Positions 25,792 to 33,988 of a stretch of DNA of 64,000 nt are shown here, in pieces. Origin of the DNA: Armatimonas rosea (GTDB lineage Bacteria > Armatimonadota > Armatimonadia > Armatimonadales > Armatimonadaceae); contig NZ_JACHGW010000002.1 of the NCBI RefSeq assembly GCF_014202505.1, positions 868,001-932,000 of the forward strand, in the 5' to 3' direction. Below the pieces are notes generated by a model. It searched no databases. It saw only the letters and a list, made by a program, of their open reading frames with translations, and was not told where the DNA came from. Both the position numbers and the translations under genes were made by a program. Within the stretch, counting starts at the first letter, position 1. Every line of letters starts with the position of its first letter.

Positions 25792-27047
25792 CCGAGACCG
25801 CCTTTGGCCAAGGCTTCACCGACCGCGCCCTCACCGAGCCCGAGGTCGCGCAGATTGTCGCGCAGACCCTGGCCCCCCTGGAGCTCGCCGGCAAGCGCCT
25901 GCTCCTCATTGTCCCCGATGCCACCCGCACCGCCCCGGTCGGCTGGCTCTTCCGTGAGATCTACGCCCAGACCCACGCCGCTGGAGCGCACCTGGATATC
26001 ATGATCGCCCTGGGCACCCACCGCCCGATGACCGAGGACGAGATCTGCCAGCGCTTGGAGATCACGCGGGAGCAGCGCACGGCGCAGTACGGCTCGGTGG
26101 CGTTCTTGAACCACGCCTGGGACGATCCCAATGCGCTGGCGTCGTTGGGAACCATCCCCAGCGCCGAGATCGCCGCGCTCTCCGATGGCCTCTTTGCGAT
26201 GGACGTCCCGGTGCGCATCAACAAGATTATCTACGACTACGACCGCCTGCTGATCCTCGGTCCGGTCTTTCCGCATGAGGTGGTGGGGTTCTCGGGCGGC
26301 AATAAGTACCTCTTTCCCGGTATCTCCGGCCCTGAGGTGCTCAACTTCTTCCACTGGCTCGGGGCGGTGATTAGCAACCCGCTGATTATCGGCCATAAGT
26401 GGACCCCGGTGCGCAAGGTGGTGGACCGTGCCGCCGCCATGGTGCCCACTCCGCGCACGGCGTTCTGTATGGTGGTCGAGAAGACTGCGCTGGCCGGGCT
26501 CTACGCCGGCTCCCCCGAAGCCGCCTGGGACGCCGCCTCTGATCTGAGCGACAAGCTCCATATCACCTACATGCCCCGCGCCTTTCACACGGTTCTCTCT
26601 TGCGCCCCGCCTATGTACGATGAGCTCTGGGTGGGCGGCAAGTGCATGTACAAGCTGGAGCCCGTGGTCGCCGATGGGGGAGAGCTGATTATCTACGCCC
26701 CCCATATCCACGAGATCTCCGTCACGCATGGCGAGCATATCGAGCGCCTCGGCTACCATGTCCGCGACTACTTCCTGGCGCACTGGGACAAATTTAAGGA
26801 CGAGCCCTGGGGGACGATGGCCCACTGTGTCCACGTGAAGGGAGTCGGTACCTACGAGAACGGCGTCGAGACCCCCCGTGTCCGTGTCACCCTCGCCACG
26901 GGAATCCCCGAGGAGGTCTGCAAAAAAATTAACCTCGGCTACCGCGACTGGCGCACGATCAACATCGACGACTACAAAGACCGCGAGGATGAGGGGATTC
27001 TCTATGTCCCCAAGGCCGGCGAGATGCTCTACCGGGTCAGAGCGTAG
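25788..27047 (+). CDS. larA: LarA-family nickel-pincer racemase/epimerase
   Basis: 419 residues. LarA enzymes racemise or epimerise 2-hydroxy acids by hydride transfer to a nickel pincer cofactor bound to a Lys. Matching residues are visible: LGTHRPM (H78, equivalent to H108 in Lactobacillus LarA), FPHEVVGFSGGNKYLFPG with H163 and K173, whose spacing of ten equals H174/K184. No larB, larC or larE is in this window, so cofactor synthesis must be encoded elsewhere. Homologues act on lactate, malate, or sugar acids such as gluconate; in this cluster a sugar acid is the more likely substrate. It ends the cluster. Confidence 0.9.
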   Translation: MTETAFGQGFTDRALTEPEVAQIVAQTLAPLELAGKRLLLIVPDATRTAPVGWLFREIYAQTHAAGAHLDIMIALGTHRPMTEDEICQRLEITREQRTAQYGSVAFLNHAWDDPNALASLGTIPSAEIAALSDGLFAMDVPVRINKIIYDYDRLLILGPVFPHEVVGFSGGNKYLFPGISGPEVLNFFHWLGAVISNPLIIGHKWTPVRKVVDRAAAMVPTPRTAFCMVVEKTALAGLYAGSPEAAWDAASDLSDKLHITYMPRAFHTVLSCAPPMYDELWVGGKCMYKLEPVVADGGELIIYAPHIHEISVTHGEHIERLGYHVRDYFLAHWDKFKDEPWGTMAHCVHVKGVGTYENGVETPRVRVTLATGIPEEVCKKINLGYRDWRTINIDDYKDREDEGILYVPKAGEMLYRVRA

Positions 27048-27048
27048 C

Positions 27049-27177
27049 CGCCCCGGTTGGAGCGGGGCGTCAACGAGCGTCGCAGACTCCGCTGGGAAGG
27101 CCTTCGGCCATAAAATGGCCCATGGGCGAAGCCCTTTCCAGCCGAAGGCTCGTTGACGCCTCGCTCCAACCGAGGCG
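27049..27177. repeat. Long intergenic palindrome between convergent genes (family E)
   Basis: 129 bases. The outer arms (27049-27078 and 27148-27177) pair almost perfectly, including CGTCAACGAGC with GCTCGTTGACG. The centre holds GGCC-TTC-GGCC and GGGCGAAGCCC. It likely serves as a two-way terminator or is a REP-like element. Confidence 0.85.
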
Positions 27178-27179
27178 AT

Positions 27180-28016
27180 CTAAACCGTCGTGAGGTAGTC
27201 CCGGCCGTAGGGGCCGTTCTCCAGCCCTTGAATCAGAACACGCGGCAGGTCTTGCTTGTACTCGGGGAAGCACGCGGAGCAGCCCAGGGCAATCGCGGCG
27301 ACGGAGTCCGTATCGCCGGTGAAGGCGACCGCGGTGCGGAGCAGCTCGGACTGGGTGCGGCAGGCGAGGAGCGCGGTGAGTGCCGCGCGGGCGGTGGAGA
27401 GGCCATGGAGGGGAACCTCGCCGTGCCAGGGCTCTGACCAGGGGGTGCCGGGGACGTGTTTTTCGAGGAACGCCGCAAGCTCGCTGAGCTTGCCGAGTCG
27501 CTTGAGCCCAAAGTGCGCCATGAGCCCAACAGCCTGCGACGAGGCAATTCCCCCTGGCGTGTTGTGGGTGATCGCCGCCTGAGTCTTGGCGTAGGCCTTC
27601 ACCTTGGTGATGCTTGGCAAGAGCCCCAGCGGCACCGAGCGCATCGCCGCCCCATTGCGGTCGCTGGTGGGGTTGAGCTTCTCCAGCAGCTCACTGCCGT
27701 TCTTGCAGGACTTCAAGATGCCTTCAAAGCCACGCGCATAGCCGGGGCGTGGGTCGCGGTGGTAGACAAAAACAAACCGGTCAGCGAGGTAGCGCGGCGT
27801 GAACGGCTCCCCTAGCCGCACCGCCTCCCAGATCGCCAGCGTCATCTGGGTATCGTCGGTGTAGTGCCCCGGCGTGAACCCGGCCCGCTTGCGGTAGTGC
27901 CTGCCATCGTTCTCGCGCGCCACGACCTCGGGGGACTCAAACTCAAAGCCCGCACCGTAGGCATCTCCGACAGCAATCGAGAGAAGGAGGCGCGGGCTGG
28001 TCTTGGTAGTGCTCAT
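27180..28016 (-). CDS. ADP-ribosylglycohydrolase family protein
   Basis: 278 residues. Removes ADP-ribose from proteins or small molecules. The metal-binding motifs are SIAVGDAYGAGFEFE at the start, GHYTDDTQMTLAIWEAV near residue 50 and AFTGDTDSVAAIALGCS near residue 235. It lacks a signal peptide. Substrate unknown (dinitrogenase reductase, ADP-ribosyl-Arg or other). ATG 28016 lies 9 bases after CATAAT. It is convergent with larA and close to the divergent side of the aldo/keto reductase gene, both on the minus strand. Confidence 0.9.
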   Translation of the reverse strand: MSTTKTSPRLLLSIAVGDAYGAGFEFESPEVVARENDGRHYRKRAGFTPGHYTDDTQMTLAIWEAVRLGEPFTPRYLADRFVFVYHRDPRPGYARGFEGILKSCKNGSELLEKLNPTSDRNGAAMRSVPLGLLPSITKVKAYAKTQAAITHNTPGGIASSQAVGLMAHFGLKRLGKLSELAAFLEKHVPGTPWSEPWHGEVPLHGLSTARAALTALLACRTQSELLRTAVAFTGDTDSVAAIALGCSACFPEYKQDLPRVLIQGLENGPYGRDYLTTV

Positions 28017-28046
28017 AATATTGTTATTATGACACGTATGAGGCGT

Positions 28047-28970
28047 TTAGGGAAGGGTATTTCCTGCCGCCCGGTAGATCTCGTACCACTGCGGCCGGGT
28101 CAGCGCGACCTCAGAGGCCAGCGCGACTTGCTTCACCCGCTCCGGGCTGGTTGTCCCCACGATCGGCTGGATCTTCGCCGGGTGGCGCAGGATCCATGCG
28201 ATCGCCAGGGTCGTGGGAGTGACCCCGAACTCGCCTGCCATCGCCTCCAACACCTCATTGAGCTTGGGAAACTTGGGATTGCCCAAGAAGGTCCCCTCAA
28301 AGAACCCGTGCTGGAACGGCGACCAGGCCTGCACCGTGATCTTCTTGAGGCGGCAGTAGTTGAGAATCCCGCCGTCGCGGTCGTTGGAGCGCTCGATCTC
28401 CATATTGACATTGAGCCCATGATCGACCATGCCCGTGTTGGTGATCGAGAACTGGAGCTGGTTGGCTTCGAGCTTCATCGGCAGGCTCGCCTGGAGGAGC
28501 TCGATCTGGCTGGGGTTGTGGTTGCTCACCCCGAAGTGGAGGACCTTACCGCTCTGCTTGAGGGTCTCAAATGCCTCCGCCACTTCCTCGGGCTCGACCA
28601 GCGCATCGGGGCGGTGGAGGAGCAGGATATCCAGGTAGTCCGTGTCGAGGCGGGTGAGAATCTTATCGACCGAGGTGAGGATATGCTCCTTAGAGAAGTC
28701 AAAAAAGCCGCTACGGATGCCGCACTTGCTCTGGAGGAGCAGCTCGCTGCGCTGGAGCCCAAGGCGCTTCACCGACGCCGTAAAGACCTCCTCGCTCTTG
28801 CCGCCGCCGTAGATGTCCGCGTGGTCGTAGAAGTTGATCCCCGCCTCCCAGGAGGTTTTTAGGAGCGTGTCCACCGCATCGGGGGCCATCCCCGCGATTC
28901 GCATACAGCCCAAAGAGATCTCGGAAGCACTGAGGCCACTGGTTCCGATCTGAAGTCGTTTCATCGTCAT
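28047..28970 (-). CDS. Aldo/keto reductase
   Basis: 307 residues of the AKR TIM-barrel superfamily, near the YdhF group: LGCMRIAG, INFYDHADIYGGG with the catalytic Asp/Tyr, ELLLQSKCGIR with the catalytic Lys, and LLLHRPDALV with His. SPFQHGFFEGTFLGN and QPIVGTTSPERV form the NADPH site. It reduces carbonyls; the natural substrate is unknown. ATG 28970 is 6 bases from a TATACT box; a second ATG lies two codons in. Confidence 0.92.
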   Translation of the reverse strand: MTMKRLQIGTSGLSASEISLGCMRIAGMAPDAVDTLLKTSWEAGINFYDHADIYGGGKSEEVFTASVKRLGLQRSELLLQSKCGIRSGFFDFSKEHILTSVDKILTRLDTDYLDILLLHRPDALVEPEEVAEAFETLKQSGKVLHFGVSNHNPSQIELLQASLPMKLEANQLQFSITNTGMVDHGLNVNMEIERSNDRDGGILNYCRLKKITVQAWSPFQHGFFEGTFLGNPKFPKLNEVLEAMAGEFGVTPTTLAIAWILRHPAKIQPIVGTTSPERVKQVALASEVALTRPQWYEIYRAAGNTLP

Positions 28971-28976
28971 GGAGCC

Positions 28977-28982
28977 AGTATA
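28977..28982 (-). promoter_or_regulatory. -10 box of the aldo/keto reductase (leaderless type)
   Basis: TATACT on the minus strand, 6 bases before ATG 28970. Confidence 0.6.
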
Positions 28983-28996
28983 CCGGAGGACGATGG

Positions 28997-29416
28997 TTAC
29001 CCCGTTTCTTGTGGGGAACTATCGTCAGTCTCTTGAGCGAGCTCCTGTGCCTGAAGTGTCTTTGCCCCCACATAGCGCAGGACGCGCACCTGGCCCATGT
29101 CAGGGGCTTGTTGCGTGGGATCGTAGACGGAAAACACGATCGTACAAGCAACCCACTCTGGGTTCTTACGATCTGGTCCACGGTAGAGCCGCATACGCAC
29201 CTCGACCCGTCGGCGCTCTGACTCGGCAATGTTCATCATGAAAGAGCGGGGGCCAGGGAACTCAGTGATGCCATCCGTTGCTCTGAGGAGCCCCTCCCAC
29301 CAGCGCCGGGCGTAGTCTGCTCCTCGAAGCCGTCCTATCGTGAGAAACAGTGCATCACGCTCTTCATGGGCAAGATCGGTGAGAAACAAGTCCCAAGGTA
29401 CAGGTTCAGGCATCAC
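28997..29416 (-). CDS. RelE/ParE-like toxin candidate
   Basis: 139 residues. The C-terminal half reads like a ParE/RelE core: PRSFMMNIAESERRRVEVRM, then CTIVFSVYD and GQVRVLRYVGAK. An N-terminal EERDALFLTIGRLRG helix region fits the same fold. Such toxins cleave mRNA or block gyrase. It overlaps the upstream small gene by four bases (ATGA), the classic antitoxin-toxin arrangement. No catalytic residues can be assigned with confidence; this could be a non-toxic relative. Confidence 0.6.
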   Translation of the reverse strand: MMPEPVPWDLFLTDLAHEERDALFLTIGRLRGADYARRWWEGLLRATDGITEFPGPRSFMMNIAESERRRVEVRMRLYRGPDRKNPEWVACTIVFSVYDPTQQAPDMGQVRVLRYVGAKTLQAQELAQETDDSSPQETG

Positions 29417-29661
29417 ACCAGCCCTGCGGCTTTGAGGAGCTCTTCGGCGTGTGCCAGTGATTCGGCCCGATTGTGGGGCCGCACCTTCCCGGCTGCTACC
29501 TGAGCCAGCGCCTCGTCTACTTTATCCCAATCATCCTGGGTGAGCTCAATGTCATCCTCAGCAAAAGCTGCGTCGATAAGCTCACCTGCGCGACGGAGCG
29601 CTTGTGGATCTCCTACAAGCCGTCGGGCGGTCTCTGGGGAAACATTTATCATCAGTGTCAT
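29413..29661 (-). CDS. Antitoxin-like small protein
   Basis: 82 residues from ATG 29661 (MTLMINVSPETARRLVG), acidic overall, with EDDIELTQDDWDKVDEALAQ. The same frame continues to ATG 29697, which adds 12 basic residues and is possible. Size, acidity and the overlap with the downstream RelE/ParE-like gene suggest an antitoxin. The N-terminus lacks a clear DNA-binding motif. It is divergent from polA with promoters overlapping near 29700-29720. Confidence 0.55.
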   Translation of the reverse strand: MTLMINVSPETARRLVGDPQALRRAGELIDAAFAEDDIELTQDDWDKVDEALAQVAAGKVRPHNRAESLAHAEELLKAAGLV

Positions 29662-29712
29662 GATCGTTTTGCTCTTTCTCTTGGCTCTCGCTGACATTTT
29701 ATCAGTAGCAGG

Positions 29713-29718
29713 TAAAAT
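29713..29718 (+). promoter_or_regulatory. -10 box of polA (leaderless type)
   Basis: TAAAAT 8 bases before ATG 29727. Confidence 0.6.
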
Positions 29719-29726
29719 ACCCGCAA

Positions 29727-32597
29727 ATGGCTAAAACACTCGTTCTCCTCGACGGTAACTCGCTGCTCTTTCGGGGCTTTTTTGCGGTGCGCTCCCTGAC
29801 CAACTCCAAGGGCCTGCCCACCAACGCGCTCTTTGGCTTCACGCAGATGCTCCTCGGGGTTGTGGAGAAGCACCACCCGGACCTGATGTTCTGCGCCTGG
29901 GACACGCACGATCCCACGTTTCGCCATGAGCTGTTCACGGAGTACAAGGGGACGCGCCAAGACACACCGGATGATCTGATCCAGCAAGGCCCGTATGCAC
30001 GCCGCCTCGCTGATGTCTTCCGGGCGATCTCGCTGGAGGCACCGGGCTACGAGGCCGACGATATCATCGGAACGCTGACCATCCAAGGCGTGGCGGCAGG
30101 CTATGAGGTGCTGATTGTCACCGGAGACTCGGACATGCTGCAGCTGGTGCAGCCGGGCGTCACGGTGCTGACCATGATCAAGGGCATCACGGACACGGTG
30201 ATCTACGACGAGGCCGCGGTGGAGGCGCGCTACGGGCTCAAGCCGGTCCAGCTCACCGACTACCGCGCGCTGAAGGGCGACTCCAGCGACAACATCCCCG
30301 GCGTCCCCGGTATCGGTGAGAAAACGGCCACGACGCTGCTGCAAGCGTTCCCGACCGTGGAGGAGCTGGAGGCACGCCTGAGTGAGGTGACTCCGGTGCG
30401 CATCCAGGAGAAGATTCGCGAGAACTTAGAGAAGATGCGCCTCTCCAAAGACCTCGCGGTGATCCGCAAGGACATCCCGCTGCCGGAAGCCGCCGCACTG
30501 CCTAGCCCCACCGAGTGCCCGGACTACTCCCCAGACTACGCCGCCATAAAACTCTTCTTCGATGAGCTGGAGTTCCGCACCCTCGCGCGCCGGGTGGAGG
30601 CGATGAGTGCAGGTTCCCCGACCAGCCCCCCCCGCCCCCACCCAGCGGGGGAGCCTGAAGTGGAGGTTGTGGCGGAGGCGAAGGCGGTCTTGCTGACCAT
30701 CACCGAGGTCGAGACAGCTACCGATGTGGCCGAGCTTCTTGCCGCCGCAAAGGCGGCCGGCAGAGTCGCGCTTCGCCTCCACACCGATGAAGCCTCCGCG
30801 CTGGATGCACGGCTCTATGGGGTCGCCATCGCTACCGGAGCCGGGCGCGTTTTCTACTGCCCCCTTGCCCCCCCCCCCCTCGCCCCCCCCGTCCCCGCAA
30901 GCGGCGGAGCCGAGCTAGGCGGCCTCTTCGACACCCCCCCAGCCCCAACTCCCCCTTCCTTCGTCCCGACGAAGTCGGAAACAGAGCGAAGGAAGGGGGC
31001 CGGGGGGATGGATGCTGGGATGGATGCCCTCCTCACCGACCCCACGATTGGCAAGCTCACCTACGACGGCCGCACCGATATCACGATCTTGCAGCGGCAT
31101 GGCTTCACGCTAAGTGCCCTTGCCTTTGATGCAGAGCTCGCGGCGTATCTGCTCTTTGCTGGTCAGCGGGCGACCTACCCGCTGCGGGACATCGCGCAGA
31201 ACCTTGCAGGGCGTGAGCTGCCGCCTGCGCTGGAGAAAAAAGAGCGTGCGACCCTCGACGCAGCGACGGTGTTTGAGCGCGATAAGCAACTGGCGATTGC
31301 CGCGGCGGAGACGATCTTCGCTTTGCACGAGACGCTGGAGCCGCGCCTGGAAAAGGATAAGCTCGACGGCCTCTTGCGAGAGCTGGAGCTGCCCTTGGTG
31401 CCGATTTTGGCGGAGATCGAGCGCACGGGGCTGCTCTTGGACAAGTCACTCTTAGAGAAGATCGCGGCAGGGATGGGCGAGCAGATCACGGCGCTGGAGA
31501 AGTCAATCCACGCGCTGGCGGGGGAGCCGTTCACGGTGAACTCACCCAAGCAGCTGGCCGAGGTGCTCTTTGAGAAGCTGAAGCTGCCGTCGGGGAAGAA
31601 GACCAAGACGGGCTACTCGACCGATGCGGATGTCCTGGAGCCCCTTGCGCTGGAGCACGAGATTGTCGCGCAGGTGCTGCAGTACCGGGAGCTGGCGAAG
31701 CTCAAGAGCACCTACGCCGACGCGCTCCCGGCGCTGGTGCGAAGCGATGGGCGGGTGCACACGTCGCTGAATCAGACGGTGGCGGCGACTGGTAGGCTTT
31801 CGTCGTCGAACCCAAACCTCCAGAACATTCCCATCCGAACCCCCGTGGGACGGGAGATTCGTAAGGCGTTTGTGGCGCCGCCGGGGCGGATTCTGCTCTC
31901 GGCGGACTACTCGCAGATCGAGCTGCGGATCTTTGCCCACGTGGCGGAGGACAAAGATTTAAGAGACGCGTTCTCGTCGGGCGAGGACATCCACAAGTAC
32001 ACGGCGGGGAAGGTGTATGGGATCGAGCCGAGCGCGGTGACGGGTGATATGCGGCGCGCGGCTAAGACGGTGAACTACGCGGTGCTCTATGGCATCTCGG
32101 ACTTTGCGCTGGCGCGGCAATTGAAGATTCCGCAGAGCGAGGCGAAGGCACTGAAAGAGTCCTACTTTGCACGCTTCCCCGGCGTGAAGGCCTATCTCGA
32201 TGGCACGATTGAGTTTGCCCAGAAGAACGGCTATGTCCAGACCCTGATCGGCCGTCGGCGCTGGATTCCCGATATCAACAACCGGGTCTTTAACTTCCGC
32301 CAGGCAGCGGAGCGTGCGGCGGCGAACATGCCGATCCAAGGGACGAGCGCGGACATCATGAAGCAGGCGATGCTCTCGGTCTGGGCGATGCTCCACGAGA
32401 CGCAGCTCCCCGCACTCCTGCTCTTGCAGGTGCACGATGAGCTTCTGTTTGAGGTAGACCAGGACGCGGCAGGGGAGCTGGGAGCGAAGGTCAAGGCCTG
32501 TATGGAGAGTGCCTACCCGCTGACGGTCAGCCTGGATGTGGATGTGAAAACGGGACCGTCGTGGGGGGACACGACCGTGGTGGAGCTGGCCCCCTGA
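29727..32597 (+). CDS. polA: DNA polymerase I with repeat-encoded insertion
   Basis: 956 residues. The 5'-nuclease domain (1-290) has LLDGNSLLFRGFFA and GDSDMLQL. The middle 3'-5' exonuclease-like domain lacks the D-x-E motif (VALRLHTDEASALDARLYGV), so proofreading is probably absent. The polymerase domain (from about 560) has DYSQIELRIFAHVAEDKDL, RRAAKTVNYAVLYGIS and LLLQVHDELLFEV intact. Residues about 378-434 are a proline-rich, low-complexity insertion encoded by palindromic repeat DNA (family B copy 2). The stop codon lies in a short family A repeat. It acts in repair and Okazaki fragment processing. Confidence 0.96.
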   Translation: MAKTLVLLDGNSLLFRGFFAVRSLTNSKGLPTNALFGFTQMLLGVVEKHHPDLMFCAWDTHDPTFRHELFTEYKGTRQDTPDDLIQQGPYARRLADVFRAISLEAPGYEADDIIGTLTIQGVAAGYEVLIVTGDSDMLQLVQPGVTVLTMIKGITDTVIYDEAAVEARYGLKPVQLTDYRALKGDSSDNIPGVPGIGEKTATTLLQAFPTVEELEARLSEVTPVRIQEKIRENLEKMRLSKDLAVIRKDIPLPEAAALPSPTECPDYSPDYAAIKLFFDELEFRTLARRVEAMSAGSPTSPPRPHPAGEPEVEVVAEAKAVLLTITEVETATDVAELLAAAKAAGRVALRLHTDEASALDARLYGVAIATGAGRVFYCPLAPPPLAPPVPASGGAELGGLFDTPPAPTPPSFVPTKSETERRKGAGGMDAGMDALLTDPTIGKLTYDGRTDITILQRHGFTLSALAFDAELAAYLLFAGQRATYPLRDIAQNLAGRELPPALEKKERATLDAATVFERDKQLAIAAAETIFALHETLEPRLEKDKLDGLLRELELPLVPILAEIERTGLLLDKSLLEKIAAGMGEQITALEKSIHALAGEPFTVNSPKQLAEVLFEKLKLPSGKKTKTGYSTDADVLEPLALEHEIVAQVLQYRELAKLKSTYADALPALVRSDGRVHTSLNQTVAATGRLSSSNPNLQNIPIRTPVGREIRKAFVAPPGRILLSADYSQIELRIFAHVAEDKDLRDAFSSGEDIHKYTAGKVYGIEPSAVTGDMRRAAKTVNYAVLYGISDFALARQLKIPQSEAKALKESYFARFPGVKAYLDGTIEFAQKNGYVQTLIGRRRWIPDINNRVFNFRQAAERAAANMPIQGTSADIMKQAMLSVWAMLHETQLPALLLLQVHDELLFEVDQDAAGELGAKVKACMESAYPLTVSLDVDVKTGPSWGDTTVVELAP
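30947..31026 (+). repeat. Palindromic repeat, family B copy 2, in frame within polA
   Basis: 72 of 80 bases match 20024-20103. Stem changes are compensated on both sides (C to T with G to A in the outer stem; CCCGC/GCGGG to CCGA/TCGG in the inner stem). It encodes roughly residues 407-434 of PolA. Confidence 0.92.
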
Positions 32598-32622
32598 CCC
32601 CCATGCATGGGGGCTGGGGGGC
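32590..32622. repeat. Short family A repeat containing the polA stop
   Basis: GCCCCCTGACCCCCATGCAT and GGGGGCTGGGGGGC form a short hairpin with a CATGCATG centre. TGA 32595-32597 ends polA. Confidence 0.75.
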
Positions 32623-32623
32623 A

Positions 32624-33967
32624 CTACCCCGGCGACTCAGGGACGGGGGGAACCGGCGGGACAGAGATAATAAAGGTCGAGCCCACGCCGACCGTGCTCT
32701 CTACGGAGATGCTCCCACCGTGCTCACGCGCCACCCGCGCGGAGACACTGGTGCCTAGGCCCGTGCCGCCCACCTTGGTAGAGACCGCTTGGTTGGTAAA
32801 GAGCTTCTTGCGAATCTCCTCGGGGATGCCGCGTCCGGTGTCCTGCACCTCGATAAGGAGGTTGCCGCCCGGCGACTTGGGGCTGCGTGTGCGGACGGTC
32901 ACCGTGCCACCGGCGGGCGTCTCCGGGAGCGCGTTGTTGACCAGGTTGTACAGGCAGTCATAGAAGCGGTCGTAGTCGAAGGGGGTGTGGGGCAGGGCGC
33001 GGTCTAGGTCGGTCTTGAGGCTGATGCCCTTGTCCGTGGCGGTGCGCTTGAGGGTCTTGACGACGTCGTTGACCACATCGTTGAGACAGCCCTCTTCAAA
33101 GACCGGCGGAGGCAGCGTCCCTTTTACCATCCCCGCGATGTACTGGGTGCGGCGGCGCACACGCTTGGCCGCGGTCAGGAGATCGTCGAGGAGCCAGGAG
33201 TACAGGCCCTCCACGCCGCCCACCGCATCGGCCACCTCCGCGCCCCAGGTCTCGCCCTCGGGGCACTTGCTGGTGATACTGGCGACCTGCTGGAAGAGAT
33301 CATCGAGCATCGGCTGGAGGGTCATGACACCGGTCTCGATGGGGGTCATCATGTTCTTAATGTCATGGGAGATCTCCCCGACACGGTTGCCAATCTCCGC
33401 GTTGCGCTGCGCCTCCAAAAGCTGGGCGTGCTCAATGCCCGTGGCGGCCTGGGCACAGAGAACTTCAAGGACTTCAAGATCGTGCTGGGTGAAGGGGACC
33501 GTCGGGTTCATCACCTGCATCACCCCAATCGGGGAGCCCCCCGTGCGCTTCACCGGAACCGTCATCATCGACTGGGTCTGGTAGCCGGTCTGCTTATCGA
33601 CATTAGCGTTGAAGTCCTCGCGCTTGCTCACATCGCCGATCAGCACGGGGGTTCCGGTACGAAACACCGTCCCCGCCACCCCCTGCGATGCCGGGATCGA
33701 CTTGCCCATGAGCTGGTCCGCGATAGGGCCGATCACGTAGCGAAAGACCAGCGTGTCGTTCTGGGAGTCGTAGAGGTAGACCGTCCCCGAGTCCGCGCGG
33801 AGCACCTCCAGCGCGATCTTCAGGGTGGCCTGCACCATCGTGTCCACACTGGGGTGTGAGAAGAGCGCATCGCTCGTGCGCCGAATCGCCTCGATCTGCC
33901 GCTCCCGGTGCTCCAGCTGCGCCTGCATCTCCTGCGGCGTCAAGACTCCCTGTGTGACACTTTCCAT
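32624..33967 (-). CDS. GAF-domain sensor histidine kinase
   Basis: 447 residues. An N-terminal GAF domain (about 30-185: VYLYDSQNDTLVFRYV, SQGVAGTVFRTGTPVLI) senses a small ligand or redox state. The phospho-acceptor region is VGEISHDIKNMMTPIE, and the ATPase domain has NLVNNALPET (N box), VQDTGRGIPEE (G1) and GGTGLGTSVSARVAREHGG (G2). No membrane segment, so it is a cytoplasmic kinase. There is no adjacent response regulator. The minus-strand TATAAT lies 9 bases before the ATG. Confidence 0.93.
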   Translation of the reverse strand: MESVTQGVLTPQEMQAQLEHRERQIEAIRRTSDALFSHPSVDTMVQATLKIALEVLRADSGTVYLYDSQNDTLVFRYVIGPIADQLMGKSIPASQGVAGTVFRTGTPVLIGDVSKREDFNANVDKQTGYQTQSMMTVPVKRTGGSPIGVMQVMNPTVPFTQHDLEVLEVLCAQAATGIEHAQLLEAQRNAEIGNRVGEISHDIKNMMTPIETGVMTLQPMLDDLFQQVASITSKCPEGETWGAEVADAVGGVEGLYSWLLDDLLTAAKRVRRRTQYIAGMVKGTLPPPVFEEGCLNDVVNDVVKTLKRTATDKGISLKTDLDRALPHTPFDYDRFYDCLYNLVNNALPETPAGGTVTVRTRSPKSPGGNLLIEVQDTGRGIPEEIRKKLFTNQAVSTKVGGTGLGTSVSARVAREHGGSISVESTVGVGSTFIISVPPVPPVPESPG

Positions 33968-33976
33968 CTGTGGGCC

Positions 33977-33982
33977 ATTATA
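33977..33982 (-). promoter_or_regulatory. -10 box of the GAF kinase gene
   Basis: TATAAT on the minus strand, 9 bases before ATG 33967. Confidence 0.6.
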
Positions 33983-33988
33983 CCCGAG

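Noticed and set aside
27864-28862. 332-codon plus-strand frame
   Set aside because: Antisense to the ADP-ribosylglycohydrolase 5' end and the aldo/keto reductase; its sequence has no protein family character.
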